64,000 nucleotides of DNA from Chryseobacterium tagetis (GCF_016735585.2 NZ_JAERSE020000004.1:310001-374000), one strand, 5' to 3'; numbered from the stretch's first letter, positions 33,085 to 41,848 are shown. The notes: generated by a model from the sequence alone, not told the origin. Made by a program: numbers and translations.

Positions 33085-34503
33085 TTATCTGTTTATTTTT
33101 CTTGGCTTTACCGCAGCTTCAGGAATGTCCTGTACTGTTCTAAATCCAATATAACTTCTAGCAGAATCTTTTCTTTCCCAATCTCTCATACCTGTCATCA
33201 ACATATATCCCACATCTTTCCAAGAACCTCCTCTTACAGATTTTCTAGTATCAGACTTATCTTTTGTAGATGGATTAAGCGTAGATGTAAATACAGCAGA
33301 TGAATTATTATATCCTGATTCTGTCCATTCAGCAACGTTTCCGGCCATATCGTATAAACCAAATCCGTTCTTTCTAAATTTCTTTACAGGAGCTGTATAG
33401 GTATAAGTACCTTTTTTATCATCTTCCATATAGTTACCTCTTTTTGGCTTAAAGTTTGCAAGATAACAACCTCTGTCATCCATTAAATAAGGTCCTCCCC
33501 AAGGATAAGCTGCATTTTGTTTTCCACCTTTTGCTGCATATTCCCATTCTGTTTCACTAGGTAAACGGAATTGTATTGGTCTTTGTTTTCTTCTTTTTAA
33601 ACTTTCGTTGTAATCAGATTTTAATTTGGTTCTGAAATTACAATAAGCTCTTGCCTGATCCCAAGTTACTCCAACTACAGGATAGTCTTTATAAGCTTTG
33701 TGCCAGAAATATTGTTCAAATAATGGCTCATTATATGTAAAGTGGAAGTCTTTAACCCAAACTGTTGTATCAGGATAGATTGCAATACTTTCTCTTTTCA
33801 AATAATTTACCCCTCTTTCATTATCAGCAATAGCAGCATCCATATCTCCCCACTGATAAGTATATTTTAATTTACTTACATCTAGGATTCTTTCATTTCC
33901 AACTCTAGAAGAAGCTGGTAAATACAAAGATTCTAAAACTTCAGCATATTCTACATCCGGATACTTTGTTGTATTCCAATGCAAAGGAATTTTCCAATCT
34001 AATTTCTTACTTGCATCGTAGCTTCCGTCATTTCCGCCACCTTGGCCTTCTAAATATTCTTGATATGGTGTTAAGTTGTCTTCTTTTTTAGCAAGGTAAG
34101 CATAGTCTCCTATACCTGTACCCTTTCCTCTTCCATCTCCGCCTTCACCTGCAGCTTCAGCAAGTAATGTTCTAGCGATAGAGTCTCTCACATAATTAAT
34201 AAACAGTCTGTATTCTGCATTCGTAGTTTCAGCTTCATCCATGAAGAAAGAAGAAACCGTTGATGTTTTCAACGCTGATTTTTCCGGAGAGTTTGTTGGG
34301 TCTTGATCTGCCATACCCGCAATAAACGAGCCTGCAGGAATCGCAACCATACCATATGGTCTTTCCGCAACAAATGATTTTGCTTTTTCTCTTGGTATCA
34401 ATTCTCCTTTCGTTCCTGGTTTCCCTACAGAAGAAGTACCACCACCTGAACAAGATACCGACGCTACTGACGCAGACAATAATAAAAGAAATATCCTTTT
34501 CAT
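33085..34503 (-). CDS. gldK: T9SS ring lipoprotein GldK
   Basis: 472 residues. A lipoprotein signal ends at Cys18 (SVASVSC), followed by a low-complexity Gly/Ser linker and a formylglycine-generating-enzyme (FGE/SUMF1) fold with FRLPSETEWEYAAKGG, GNVAEWTESGYN, SVRGGSWKD and SYIGFRTVQD. GldK (PorK) forms the outer-membrane-attached ring with GldN; the fold is structural in this family. It is the first gene of the K-L-M-N operon. A TATATTTA box (34526-34533, minus strand) may be its promoter. Confidence 0.95.
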   Translation of the reverse strand: MKRIFLLLLSASVASVSCSGGGTSSVGKPGTKGELIPREKAKSFVAERPYGMVAIPAGSFIAGMADQDPTNSPEKSALKTSTVSSFFMDEAETTNAEYRLFINYVRDSIARTLLAEAAGEGGDGRGKGTGIGDYAYLAKKEDNLTPYQEYLEGQGGGNDGSYDASKKLDWKIPLHWNTTKYPDVEYAEVLESLYLPASSRVGNERILDVSKLKYTYQWGDMDAAIADNERGVNYLKRESIAIYPDTTVWVKDFHFTYNEPLFEQYFWHKAYKDYPVVGVTWDQARAYCNFRTKLKSDYNESLKRRKQRPIQFRLPSETEWEYAAKGGKQNAAYPWGGPYLMDDRGCYLANFKPKRGNYMEDDKKGTYTYTAPVKKFRKNGFGLYDMAGNVAEWTESGYNNSSAVFTSTLNPSTKDKSDTRKSVRGGSWKDVGYMLMTGMRDWERKDSARSYIGFRTVQDIPEAAVKPRKINR

Positions 34504-34611
34504 GTTAATTTTTATAATTAAGCCGTAAATATATAATTTTTTTAAGAAACTTTTAAGATTTTTTTTGAAATAACGGAAGAAATCTAAATTTATTTTATTT
34601 ACACCAAATTT

Positions 34612-36465
34612 TTATTCCACAGTTACAGATTTCGCAAGGTTTCTTGGTTGGTCTACATTCGCTCCTCTGTACACTGCAATATAGTATGCCAATAACTGTA
34701 AAGGTACTGATGCAACGATTGGTGAGAAGCATTCTGAAGTTTCAGGGATTTCAATAACATAATCCGCCATTGCACTTACCTGAGTATCTCCTTTATTAAC
34801 AACAGCGATAATTTTACCTTTTCTTGCTTTAATTTCCTGAACATTACTTACAATCTTATCATAATGTCCTTTTTTAGGTGCTATAATAACAATTGGCATA
34901 TTTTCGTCAATTAATGCAATTGGCCCATGCTTCATTTCTGCAGCAGGATATCCTTCCGCATGAATATAAGAGATCTCTTTTAACTTCAATGCTCCTTCCA
35001 ATGCAGCAGGATAGTTATATCCTCTTCCTAAATAAAGGAAGTTTGTAGTGCTCACAAAGTCTTTTGCAATATCTTGCACCAATTCGTTCGTTGAAGCTAA
35101 GACATCTTCAATTCTTTTAGGAATAGCATCTAACTCAGCAATTAAGCTCATGAAATCTGCGTTTCCTAAATTCCCATTATGTTTACCTAATTTAAATGCA
35201 ATTAAAGTAAGGATGGTAAGTTGAGCAGTAAAAGCTTTTGTAGAAGCCACTCCAATTTCAGGACCGGCATGAGTATATGAACCTGCATCTGTAATTCTAG
35301 CAATGGAAGAATCTACAACATTACATATACCATATATAAATGCTCCTTTTTCTTTTGCTAATTTTAAAGCAGCCATTGTATCTGCAGTTTCTCCAGACTG
35401 AGAAATCGCAATCACTACGTCTTTATCAGTAATAATTGGGTTTCTATATCTGAATTCCGAAGCATATTCTACTTCAACAGGGATTCTTGCATATTCTTCA
35501 ATTAAATATTCACCGATAAGACCTGCATGCCAAGAAGTGCCACAAGCAATGATGATAATTCTGTTTGCATTCTTGAACTTTTCAATATGATCCCAGATTC
35601 CGGCCATTTTGATAACTCCTTCATCTACAAGAAGTCTACCTCTCATGGTATCGTGCACGGATTTTGGCTGTTCGAAAATTTCTTTTAACATGAAATGCTC
35701 ATAACCCCCTTTTTCGATCTGCTCTAAACTTAATTTAAGTTCCTGAATTTCAGGTTTAATTTTAGAGTTATCATTAATCGTTCTGATATCTACCCCGTTT
35801 TCTAAAGAAATAGTAGCCATATGACCTTCTTCAAGATAAATAGCTTCCTTCGTAAACTCTACGAAAGGTGACGCATCTGAAGCAATGAAATATTCTTTTT
35901 CTCCAATACCGATTGCCAAAGGAGATCCTAATCTTCCTACTACCAATACCCCTGGGAAATCTTCATGCATTACTGTGATAGCATACGCTCCATATACCTC
36001 ATTAAGTGCATATCTTACTGCAGTTGGAAAATCCGTTTCAGAATTCAAATCCATGAAATACTGGATAAGATTCACCAAAACTTCTGTATCTGTTTCTGAT
36101 TTGAAGGTAAAACCTTTTTCAGTAAGCATTGTTTTAATGGTATCGTAGTTTTCAATAATCCCATTATGAACAAGTGCAATCTTATTATTGTTAGAAAGGT
36201 GTGGATGGGAGTTTCTATCACTTGGAACTCCATGTGTAGCCCAACGGGTGTGGCCCATACCGATTTTAGAAGTCCCTTTTAGGCCTTCAGAAATCTTTAC
36301 TAAATCATCTACCTTCCCTTTCGTTTTCTCAACTTCTAATTTATTATTTCCATCTTCTAAGACAATTCCAGCACTGTCATACCCTCTATATTCCAATCTT
36401 CTAAGACCGTTGATAACAATATCATACGCATCCTGAAATCCTGTATACCCTACTATTCCGCACAT
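34612..36465 (-). CDS. glmS: Glutamine-fructose-6-phosphate aminotransferase (isomerizing)
   Basis: GlmS makes glucosamine-6-phosphate from fructose-6-phosphate and glutamine, the entry to peptidoglycan and LPS amino sugars. The 617 residues comprise the N-terminal class II glutaminase with catalytic Cys2 (MCGIVGYTG), GHTRWATHG near 71 and two SIS isomerase domains (IIIACGTSWHAGL near 300; AEMKHGPIALIDE near 508), ending in NLAKSVTVE. It starts 29 nt after the DUF4270 gene. I see no ribozyme or riboswitch in the short upstream spacer. Confidence 0.97.
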   Translation of the reverse strand: MCGIVGYTGFQDAYDIVINGLRRLEYRGYDSAGIVLEDGNNKLEVEKTKGKVDDLVKISEGLKGTSKIGMGHTRWATHGVPSDRNSHPHLSNNNKIALVHNGIIENYDTIKTMLTEKGFTFKSETDTEVLVNLIQYFMDLNSETDFPTAVRYALNEVYGAYAITVMHEDFPGVLVVGRLGSPLAIGIGEKEYFIASDASPFVEFTKEAIYLEEGHMATISLENGVDIRTINDNSKIKPEIQELKLSLEQIEKGGYEHFMLKEIFEQPKSVHDTMRGRLLVDEGVIKMAGIWDHIEKFKNANRIIIIACGTSWHAGLIGEYLIEEYARIPVEVEYASEFRYRNPIITDKDVVIAISQSGETADTMAALKLAKEKGAFIYGICNVVDSSIARITDAGSYTHAGPEIGVASTKAFTAQLTILTLIAFKLGKHNGNLGNADFMSLIAELDAIPKRIEDVLASTNELVQDIAKDFVSTTNFLYLGRGYNYPAALEGALKLKEISYIHAEGYPAAEMKHGPIALIDENMPIVIIAPKKGHYDKIVSNVQEIKARKGKIIAVVNKGDTQVSAMADYVIEIPETSECFSPIVASVPLQLLAYYIAVYRGANVDQPRNLAKSVTVE

Positions 36466-36494
36466 AATTTATCTCGTGTTTTTTTATTTGTATT

Positions 36495-38090
36495 TTATTT
36501 TTTGCTGTGAACAACTAAAAGCTGAATTTTCTTTTGGCTAGATGGATCGTTACCAATAAATACCGCTCTGTCTGCTGCAAAAGCTCGACTTGTATATTTA
36601 TATCCTGCTAAGGTCCCCGAAGTACTAGAAATAAATCCTCCTAAATCAATTTTGAAATATTTATTAGTATTGTCCACTCCTGTCTCTACTATATCTTTTA
36701 AAGATTTGGTAATTGAAAAATCATAATATGCCTGATTTTTGTCAATATCATAAATTTTATACATTCCAAAATTGATCGAGCCACTAAGATTTAATAAATC
36801 TGTGGTAAAGGCTGTTGTTTCTTTGCCATTACTATCTAAATCTTTTTGAACAATGGTAAATGATCTTGGATTTATATATTGACTATTATAGTTTGCATAA
36901 TTAACACTCCAAGTAGGATCAGTATAAATTCTGATTCTCGCTCCTATAATAGCAGATTTATCATTTTCATATAGCTCTTTCAATTTTTCAATTGTGGTCG
37001 TTGGAATTTTAATTCCAATTGAAGGACCACCCATTCCCTGTGTATACAATTTCTCGTCCCCTATTACTTTATTTCCAATAACAAAAGTTCCAAATTTTGC
37101 TCCTGTTCTGTCATATTCATAATGACCAATATGAGCATTTGCAGATCCCATGGTAAAATTATAAGTAGATTGTGGTCTTGTATTGGTACCGTTTTCGGTT
37201 TTATCATTCTTATAATACATGATCATTTCTATATCATCCGGACTAAACTGCAATAAATATCCATCACTTTCAGCTACAGAAATTCTTAATCCTTTAAAAT
37301 ATCTGATAAAATTAGAAGCATCTTTAAGGTCTGAAGAACTTGCTTTATCTACAATTTTAGTTTGGAAGAAAGTAGCACTTAAAGGAATTCTTATTCCTAC
37401 TGCTGAAGAAGTATATATTGATGTTGCATCAGAATCTTTAGTAATAGTTACACTATTTACATTTCCATTAAATATTTTACTTCCTAGTTCAGATGAATAA
37501 TATTTATAATTAGTATTTGAATATGCTATATCGTTCTGTCCATTTAAGAAATCTTCAACTTCATGTACTTTGATTGTAAATTGCGGAGTTGATCCGTTAA
37601 TTTTAGCTTTACCATATTTATAAGCAGGATAAGTATTTACTACTTTTTTAGCAGCAACATTCCCATCTGGGGAAATATAATCTTCATCTGTTGTTGTGGT
37701 AAGTGAGTCCGTTGCATACGTTGGCTTTACAACTAAAACAACAGAATCTACAACCGCATTTGTTCCAAAATCTGGAGTATAAGCAGGCAAACGTACCTGT
37801 GTAAGATAAGATGCCCTTTGCATACCAAACTGACTTTCCGTAAAAGCACCTAGGACAGCTTTTCTTGTAGAATTATAAACATCAAACATATTTGATGCAT
37901 CACTTCGGATACTGTCATTATTACTGATATTATAAGCAATAACATCATAAGAAGCCTCATCTCCCTGAGCTGCATCATTCAAAAATAATTGTTCTCCTAA
38001 ATTATCTGTTTCTGGTTCACAATTGTATAATAATACACTTCCAAAAATCGCCATAAACAAAATGGCGAAAGTTCTTTTAATAATAGTCAT
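36495..38090 (-). CDS. DUF4270 family lipoprotein
   Basis: 531 residues with a lipoprotein signal (lipobox LLYNC, Cys24, then EPETDNLGEQL) and a long beta-rich body holding SYDVIAYNISNNDSIRSD and the repeated aromatic strands of DUF4270. The family is found in Bacteroidota beside glycogen-synthase-like and glmS genes; its role is unknown, presumably surface- or periplasm-exposed. It lies 13 nt after the upstream gene and 29 nt before glmS, so the three are probably cotranscribed. Confidence 0.85.
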   Translation of the reverse strand: MTIIKRTFAILFMAIFGSVLLYNCEPETDNLGEQLFLNDAAQGDEASYDVIAYNISNNDSIRSDASNMFDVYNSTRKAVLGAFTESQFGMQRASYLTQVRLPAYTPDFGTNAVVDSVVLVVKPTYATDSLTTTTDEDYISPDGNVAAKKVVNTYPAYKYGKAKINGSTPQFTIKVHEVEDFLNGQNDIAYSNTNYKYYSSELGSKIFNGNVNSVTITKDSDATSIYTSSAVGIRIPLSATFFQTKIVDKASSSDLKDASNFIRYFKGLRISVAESDGYLLQFSPDDIEMIMYYKNDKTENGTNTRPQSTYNFTMGSANAHIGHYEYDRTGAKFGTFVIGNKVIGDEKLYTQGMGGPSIGIKIPTTTIEKLKELYENDKSAIIGARIRIYTDPTWSVNYANYNSQYINPRSFTIVQKDLDSNGKETTAFTTDLLNLSGSINFGMYKIYDIDKNQAYYDFSITKSLKDIVETGVDNTNKYFKIDLGGFISSTSGTLAGYKYTSRAFAADRAVFIGNDPSSQKKIQLLVVHSKK

Positions 38091-38103
38091 TAAAATGTGT
38101 TTT

Positions 38104-38874
38104 TTAATAAAGTTGATTGATAGAATCTACATCAAGATACTCCGATTTTGATGTTTCTGTTTCGTTGAACGCTTTATCCAGTTCTTCATTTAAGAATTCG
38201 TCTCCTTTAACGATTGAATTCACATAGTTCATACTTTCAATGACAACATTCTGAGTCGTTGGATTTTCTAGTGCTTTTAAACCTGAAATATTATCAAACT
38301 TAAGTTTTTCATCCATATTGTTACTCAATACAGCATCTTTCTCATTGTATAAAGAAAGAACTATTTTAGCATCTTTGAAATATGTATCTGTTTCATAATA
38401 GGTTTTCAGATAAATAGGAACGAAAGAAGACATCCATCCGTTCAGGTGAACAACATCGGGAACCCAATTTAATTTTTTGATGGTTTCTATAACCCCTCTC
38501 GCAAAAAAGATTGCTCTCTCATCATTGTCATCAAAAGGATTTCCTTCATCATCAAAATAATATTGCTTTCTTTTAAAATACTCTTCGTTGTCTATAAAGT
38601 ATACCTGAAGTCTTTCCCCAGGAAGAGAAGCTACTTTAATAATAAGTGGCTGATCTAGATCATTGATAATAATATTCATTCCTGAAAGACGAATAACCTC
38701 GTGAAGCTGAAACTTCCTTTCACTTATTTGTCCAAATCGTGGCATAAAAACTCTCACATCATTACCTTCTTGGTGCATCTTAAGTGCCATTTTGTTTACC
38801 ACTGTTGCTAAATTTGTATCTTCCTGATAAGGGAACATTTCTGTGGTAATGTACAGTATCTTTTGATTCGGCAT
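38104..38874 (-). CDS. Glycogen/starch synthase-like GT5 N-terminal domain protein (probable pseudoenzyme)
   Basis: 256 residues aligning with the N-terminal half of GlgA: KILYITTEMFPY (5-16), GNDVRVFMPRFG, the loop before DERAIFFARGVIE, and PDVVHLNGW near 140. GlgA proteins are about 470-500 residues with two GT-B domains; the whole C-terminal nucleotide-binding half is missing and the stop is followed 13 nt later by the next gene. The ADP-glucose motif KTGGL that follows SEMFP in GlgA is replaced by QEDTNL. It therefore probably lacks glucosyltransferase activity and may be regulatory or bind glucan. First gene of the operon leading to glmS. Confidence 0.85.
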   Translation of the reverse strand: MPNQKILYITTEMFPYQEDTNLATVVNKMALKMHQEGNDVRVFMPRFGQISERKFQLHEVIRLSGMNIIINDLDQPLIIKVASLPGERLQVYFIDNEEYFKRKQYYFDDEGNPFDDNDERAIFFARGVIETIKKLNWVPDVVHLNGWMSSFVPIYLKTYYETDTYFKDAKIVLSLYNEKDAVLSNNMDEKLKFDNISGLKALENPTTQNVVIESMNYVNSIVKGDEFLNEELDKAFNETETSKSEYLDVDSINQLY

Positions 38875-38913
38875 AAACTTCTATCTAATTTTTGTAAAAA
38901 ATGCTTTAATGTG

Positions 38914-38921
38914 CAAAATTA
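38914..38921 (-). promoter_or_regulatory. -7 box of the GT5-DUF4270-glmS operon
   Basis: The minus strand reads TAATTTTG, a TAnnTTTG match 39 nt before the first start codon. Confidence 0.5.
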
Positions 38922-39016
38922 CAAAAAAACATCCAACATTATTTTAATTAACATTTTTTTACGATAATTCCCTTTTCCAAATTATCAAAACCAACAATAT
39001 TATATGATATTTTTAG

Positions 39017-39024
39017 TATTTTTG
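39017..39024 (+). promoter_or_regulatory. -7 box of the panC promoter
   Basis: TATTTTTG matches TAnnTTTG and predicts a leader of about 15 nt before the panC start. Confidence 0.5.
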
Positions 39025-39044
39025 AAATACTATTATAACAAACT

Positions 39045-39893
39045 ATGGAAGTTTTAAAAAATAAAAAAACGCTTCAGGATTTCATTGAAAGACAGAAAGA
39101 AATGGGAAAAAGAATAGGCTTTGCTCCTACTATGGGAGCGTTGCATAAAGGCCACCTTTCTCTTTATGAAGAAGCCAGAAAAGAAAATGACCTTGTCATC
39201 TCTTCAATTTTCGTAAACCCTACCCAATTTAACAATTCTGAAGATCTTGAGAAATATCCAAGAGATATCAATCGTGATATTTTGATTCTGCAGAATTCAG
39301 GATTGGTAGATGCTGTTTATATTCCTGAAGTATCAGATATCTATCCTGAAAAGACAGAAAGCCAACATTATGATTTTGACGGACTGGAAAATGAAATGGA
39401 AGGAAAATCACGCCCCGGACATTTTGACGGGGTAGGAACAGTCGTAGAAGAACTTTTCAGACAGATCCAGCCCGATAACGCCTATTTTGGTGAAAAAGAC
39501 TTCCAACAGCTAGCTATTATTAAAAAAATGGTTGAAAAGAAAAAACTTCCTATTCACATAAAAGGAGTTTCAATCTACAGAGCTGAAAACGGCTTGGCAT
39601 TAAGTTCCAGAAACCAAAGATTACATGAAGATAGAAAAGAAGCGTCGAAAATTATTTACGAAACTTTAAAAAAGGTAAATGATTGGTTTAAAACGAATAC
39701 AATATCTGAGATTAAAGAAAAGGTGCAGGATGTTTTTGATCATCAACAAGGTATGCAGTTAGAATATTTTTTAATTGCAGACGAAAAAACTTTAAAAGAA
39801 ACTAATTCTGTTTACAATGACAGAATCTACAGAGCTTTCATTGTCGTTATTGTAGATGGAGTAAGACTCATTGACAACATGCATCTATCATAA
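39045..39893 (+). CDS. panC: Pantothenate synthetase (pantoate-beta-alanine ligase)
   Basis: PanC condenses pantoate with beta-alanine using ATP to give pantothenate, the precursor of coenzyme A. The 282-residue length is standard. Visible signatures are the ATP motif FAPTMGALHKGHLSL (residues 26-40, the HxGH-like His34 and His37), SIFVNPTQFNNSEDLEKYP near 65, FDGVGTVV near 126, FGEKDFQQLAII near 148, and LALSSRNQRL near 185. Monocistronic with its own promoter box and terminator, divergent from the GT5 operon. Confidence 0.97.
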   Translation: MEVLKNKKTLQDFIERQKEMGKRIGFAPTMGALHKGHLSLYEEARKENDLVISSIFVNPTQFNNSEDLEKYPRDINRDILILQNSGLVDAVYIPEVSDIYPEKTESQHYDFDGLENEMEGKSRPGHFDGVGTVVEELFRQIQPDNAYFGEKDFQQLAIIKKMVEKKKLPIHIKGVSIYRAENGLALSSRNQRLHEDRKEASKIIYETLKKVNDWFKTNTISEIKEKVQDVFDHQQGMQLEYFLIADEKTLKETNSVYNDRIYRAFIVVIVDGVRLIDNMHLS

Positions 39894-39929
39894 AAATCTA
39901 CTTGATAAATTTATTTTTTAATATAACCT

Positions 39930-39957
39930 GCGTTACTTTCTAAGTAGCGCTTTTTTA
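39930..39957 (+). terminator. panC terminator
   Basis: GCGTTACTT (39930-39938) pairs with AAGTAGCGC (39942-39950) with one G-U pair, followed by a T run. Confidence 0.8.
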
Positions 39958-40025
39958 TTCAATTTAAGTTTAAGACATTTTAATTTTAGTAATTAAAAAC
40001 ATCCCGCTGCTTACTGTATGTACAT

Positions 40026-40059
40026 AAAAAAATCAAAGGCCTCTTGAGGAAGCCTTTGA
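40026..40059 (-). terminator. Terminator of the distal tRNA-Lys unit
   Basis: TCAAAGGC / GCCTTTGA arms with an 11-nt loop and a T run on the minus strand. A near-identical hairpin lies 250 nt away at 40278-40309. Confidence 0.8.
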
Positions 40060-40113
40060 AACACCAAATCACAAAATATTAATATGAAAAAAATTTACTT
40101 TTCAGTAAACTTG

Positions 40114-40186
40114 TGACCCGGCTGGGATTCGAACCCAGGACCCATACATTAAAAGTGTATTGCTCTACCAGCTGAGCTACCGAGTC
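40114..40186 (-). tRNA. tRNA-Lys (anticodon TTT), copy 1
   Basis: 73 nt, acceptor GACTCGG / CCGGGTC with discriminator A and no encoded CCA. The anticodon loop CTTTTAA gives TTT. It has its own promoter at 40238-40268 and its own terminator. The gene and terminator lie in a block nearly identical to that of copy 2. Confidence 0.95.
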
Positions 40187-40237
40187 GGTCACTTATCTAC
40201 AAAGACATTTTAAAAATGTTTTTCGCTTTAAGCGGTG

Positions 40238-40268
40238 CAAAGATACAATATTTTTTGTTTTTGCAAAA
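40238..40268 (-). promoter_or_regulatory. Promoter of tRNA-Lys copy 1
   Basis: On the minus strand TTTTG, an 18-nt spacer and TATCTTTG, the same boxes and spacing as the promoter at 40753-40783. Confidence 0.65.
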
Positions 40269-40277
40269 TTTATTTTT

Positions 40278-40309
40278 AAAAATCAAAGGCTTCTTGTGGA
40301 AGCCTTTGA
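40278..40309 (-). terminator. Terminator of the three-tRNA unit
   Basis: TCAAAGGC (40283-40290) and GCCTTTGA (40302-40309) repeat the hairpin at 40026-40059; it ends the Lys-Leu-Lys transcript. Confidence 0.7.
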
Positions 40310-40363
40310 AACACCAAATCACAAAATATTAATATGAAAAAAATTTACTTTTCAGTAAACTTG

Positions 40364-40436
40364 TGACCCGGCTGGGATTCGAACCCAGGACCCATACATT
40401 AAAAGTGTATTGCTCTACCAGCTGAGCTACCGAGTC
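40364..40436 (-). tRNA. tRNA-Lys (anticodon TTT), copy 2
   Basis: Identical in its 73 nt to copy 1. It is the last tRNA of the Lys-Leu-Lys transcript, followed by the hairpin at 40278-40309. Confidence 0.95.
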
Positions 40437-40508
40437 GGCCACAATTGTAATGATAAATATAAAAATAATTCTAATAAATCATACCAATTATTTCAATTTT
40501 CTGCAGTG

Positions 40509-40591
40509 TGCCTGCGACTGGATTCGAACCAGCACATCCTTAGGAAACCACCCCCTCAAGATGGCGTGTCTACCAATTTCACCACGCAGGC
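40509..40591 (-). tRNA. tRNA-Leu (anticodon GAG)
   Basis: 83 nt with acceptor GCCTGCG / CGCAGGC, discriminator A, and a variable arm typical of class II tRNAs. The anticodon stem CCATC / GGTGG encloses loop TTGAGGG, giving anticodon GAG for CUC/CUU. CCA is not encoded. Confidence 0.95.
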
Positions 40592-40626
40592 AATAAAATT
40601 ACAAAATCCAGTAATTTTCTTGCTTG

Positions 40627-40699
40627 TGACCCGGCTGGGATTCGAACCCAGGACCCATACATTAAAAGTGTATTGCTCTACCAGCTGAGCTACCGAGTC
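40627..40699 (-). tRNA. tRNA-Lys (anticodon TTT), copy 3
   Basis: The same 73-nt tRNA-Lys sequence as copies 1 and 2, here first in the Lys-Leu-Lys transcript. Confidence 0.95.
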
Positions 40700-40752
40700 G
40701 GTCACTTTATTGTCGATTAACACTGTGATAATGTCTCTCGTTTTTAGTGGTG

Positions 40753-40783
40753 CAAAGATATGAGTTTTTTCTTTATCTCAAAA
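40753..40783 (-). promoter_or_regulatory. Promoter of the tRNA Lys-Leu-Lys cluster
   Basis: On the minus strand TTTTG (40779-40783), 18 nt, TATCTTTG (40753-40760). Transcription should begin near 40745, upstream of tRNA-Lys copy 3. Confidence 0.65.
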
Positions 40784-40813
40784 CTTTTTCGCAAATTTGT
40801 TTAAAAAAAATTC

Positions 40814-41329
40814 ATGATAATTTCACTTGTTGGATACATGGGAAGTGGCAAATCTCACATTTCCAAAATATTAAGCGAAAAACTAGATTTTAAATTAATT
40901 GACCTCGATAAAGAAATTTCACGGAGAAATAAATTAACGATCCCTGAAATCTTCGATAAAAAGGGAGAAATTTACTTTAGAAAGCTGGAAAGAGAAACTT
41001 TGGAAGAGATTTTAGCTTCTGAAGAAAATGTGATTTTAAGCCTTGGTGGAGGGACTCCGGTTTATTATAATAATATGGAAATTATTAATCATAACTCAAA
41101 AAGTGTTTTTTTGAGGGCTTCTGTAGTAACTTTATCTGAAAGGCTTTTAAAGCAAAAAGAAAAACGTCCTTTGATTGCAACTATTTCTGATGAAAATCTT
41201 GCTGAGTTTATAGCTAAGCATTTATTTGAAAGAAATGACTTTTACAATAAAGCACAAATCAATGTAATTACAGACGCACGAGAACCGGATGATATCGTTA
41301 ATGAAATAATAGAAAAGCTCTATCTCTAG
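40814..41329 (+). CDS. aroK: Shikimate kinase
   Basis: Phosphorylates shikimate at the 3-hydroxyl in the chorismate pathway. The 171-residue protein has the P-loop GYMGSGKS (residues 7-14), the substrate Asp in LIDLDKEI (29-36), FRKLERETL near 55-63, the glycine-rich SLGGGTPVYY near 76-85, and the lid with RPLIA. It stands alone; its stop codon lies within the loop of its terminator hairpin. Confidence 0.95.
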   Translation: MIISLVGYMGSGKSHISKILSEKLDFKLIDLDKEISRRNKLTIPEIFDKKGEIYFRKLERETLEEILASEENVILSLGGGTPVYYNNMEIINHNSKSVFLRASVVTLSERLLKQKEKRPLIATISDENLAEFIAKHLFERNDFYNKAQINVITDAREPDDIVNEIIEKLYL

Positions 41330-41337
41330 AGCTTTTT
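41313..41337 (+). terminator. aroK terminator overlapping the stop codon
   Basis: AAAAGCTC / GAGCTTTT arms at 41313-41320 and 41329-41336, then T residues. The aroK TAG (41327-41329) lies in the hairpin. Confidence 0.7.
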
Positions 41338-41352
41338 TGTTTTTAATCAATA

Positions 41353-41790
41353 TTAATCTTCATTTTCTGAATCTCCTCCAGTTTCCCCAAAGAAGTCATC
41401 CCAATCTGTAAAATCTGCAGCAACATCATTTTCTACATAGTCATCCATATCTCGTCGGTCTTTCTTCGTTGGTCTTCCTTCTCCTTTGATTCGGTAATAA
41501 TCCTGAGACATTTTACGCATTTTTAATAATTCATATTGATCGTTATCCGTCACATCTTTTATATGAAGCGGCACCAATTTCGCTCCTATTCTGCTTTTAG
41601 GGATCTGAATTACTTTAATTTTATAATCAATCTGATTTTTACGGATCTTGATCACATCGCCCTCCTTCACCTCTTTAGAAGACTTCACCACCGACTCACC
41701 AATAGAAACTCTGTTTTTTTTAATCTCCTCAGTAGCAATGGTTCGCGTCTTATAAAAACGAATGCTCCATAAAAATTTATCTATTCTCAT
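41353..41790 (-). CDS. S4-domain RNA-binding protein (Hsp15-like)
   Basis: 145 residues. The N-terminal S4 domain is clear: MRIDKFLWSIRFYKTRTIA, then a KNRVSIGESVVKSSKEVKEGD turn and IKIRKN. Hsp15 (HslR) in E. coli binds 50S subunits carrying stalled nascent chains. The C-terminal part has a basic GRPTKKDRRDMDDY segment and an acidic, Asp/Glu-rich tail. It is single, between aroK and an FKBP-like lipoprotein, divergent from the latter. Confidence 0.85.
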   Translation of the reverse strand: MRIDKFLWSIRFYKTRTIATEEIKKNRVSIGESVVKSSKEVKEGDVIKIRKNQIDYKIKVIQIPKSRIGAKLVPLHIKDVTDNDQYELLKMRKMSQDYYRIKGEGRPTKKDRRDMDDYVENDVAADFTDWDDFFGETGGDSENED

Positions 41791-41848
41791 ATTTTTTTAT
41801 ACTTTTGTCGTTATATTATTTGTAAAGTAATTAAAAGTTTTTTTAAAA

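Larger units (their letters stand above)
40030..40442 (-). repeat. Tandem duplication of a tRNA-Lys/terminator block
   Basis: Positions 40030-40192 and 40280-40442 are almost identical at an offset of 250 nt, including terminator hairpin, spacer and tRNA-Lys, with only about three or four differences. The similar promoters next to the copies suggest the duplicated unit was promoter-tRNA-terminator. Confidence 0.85.

Noticed and set aside
36466-36494. glmS ribozyme or riboswitch
   Set aside because: The gap to the upstream gene is only 29 nt, too short for either.
40410-40688. Plus-strand open frame of 92 codons
   Set aside because: It lies antisense across two tRNA-Lys genes and tRNA-Leu, which account for its composition.
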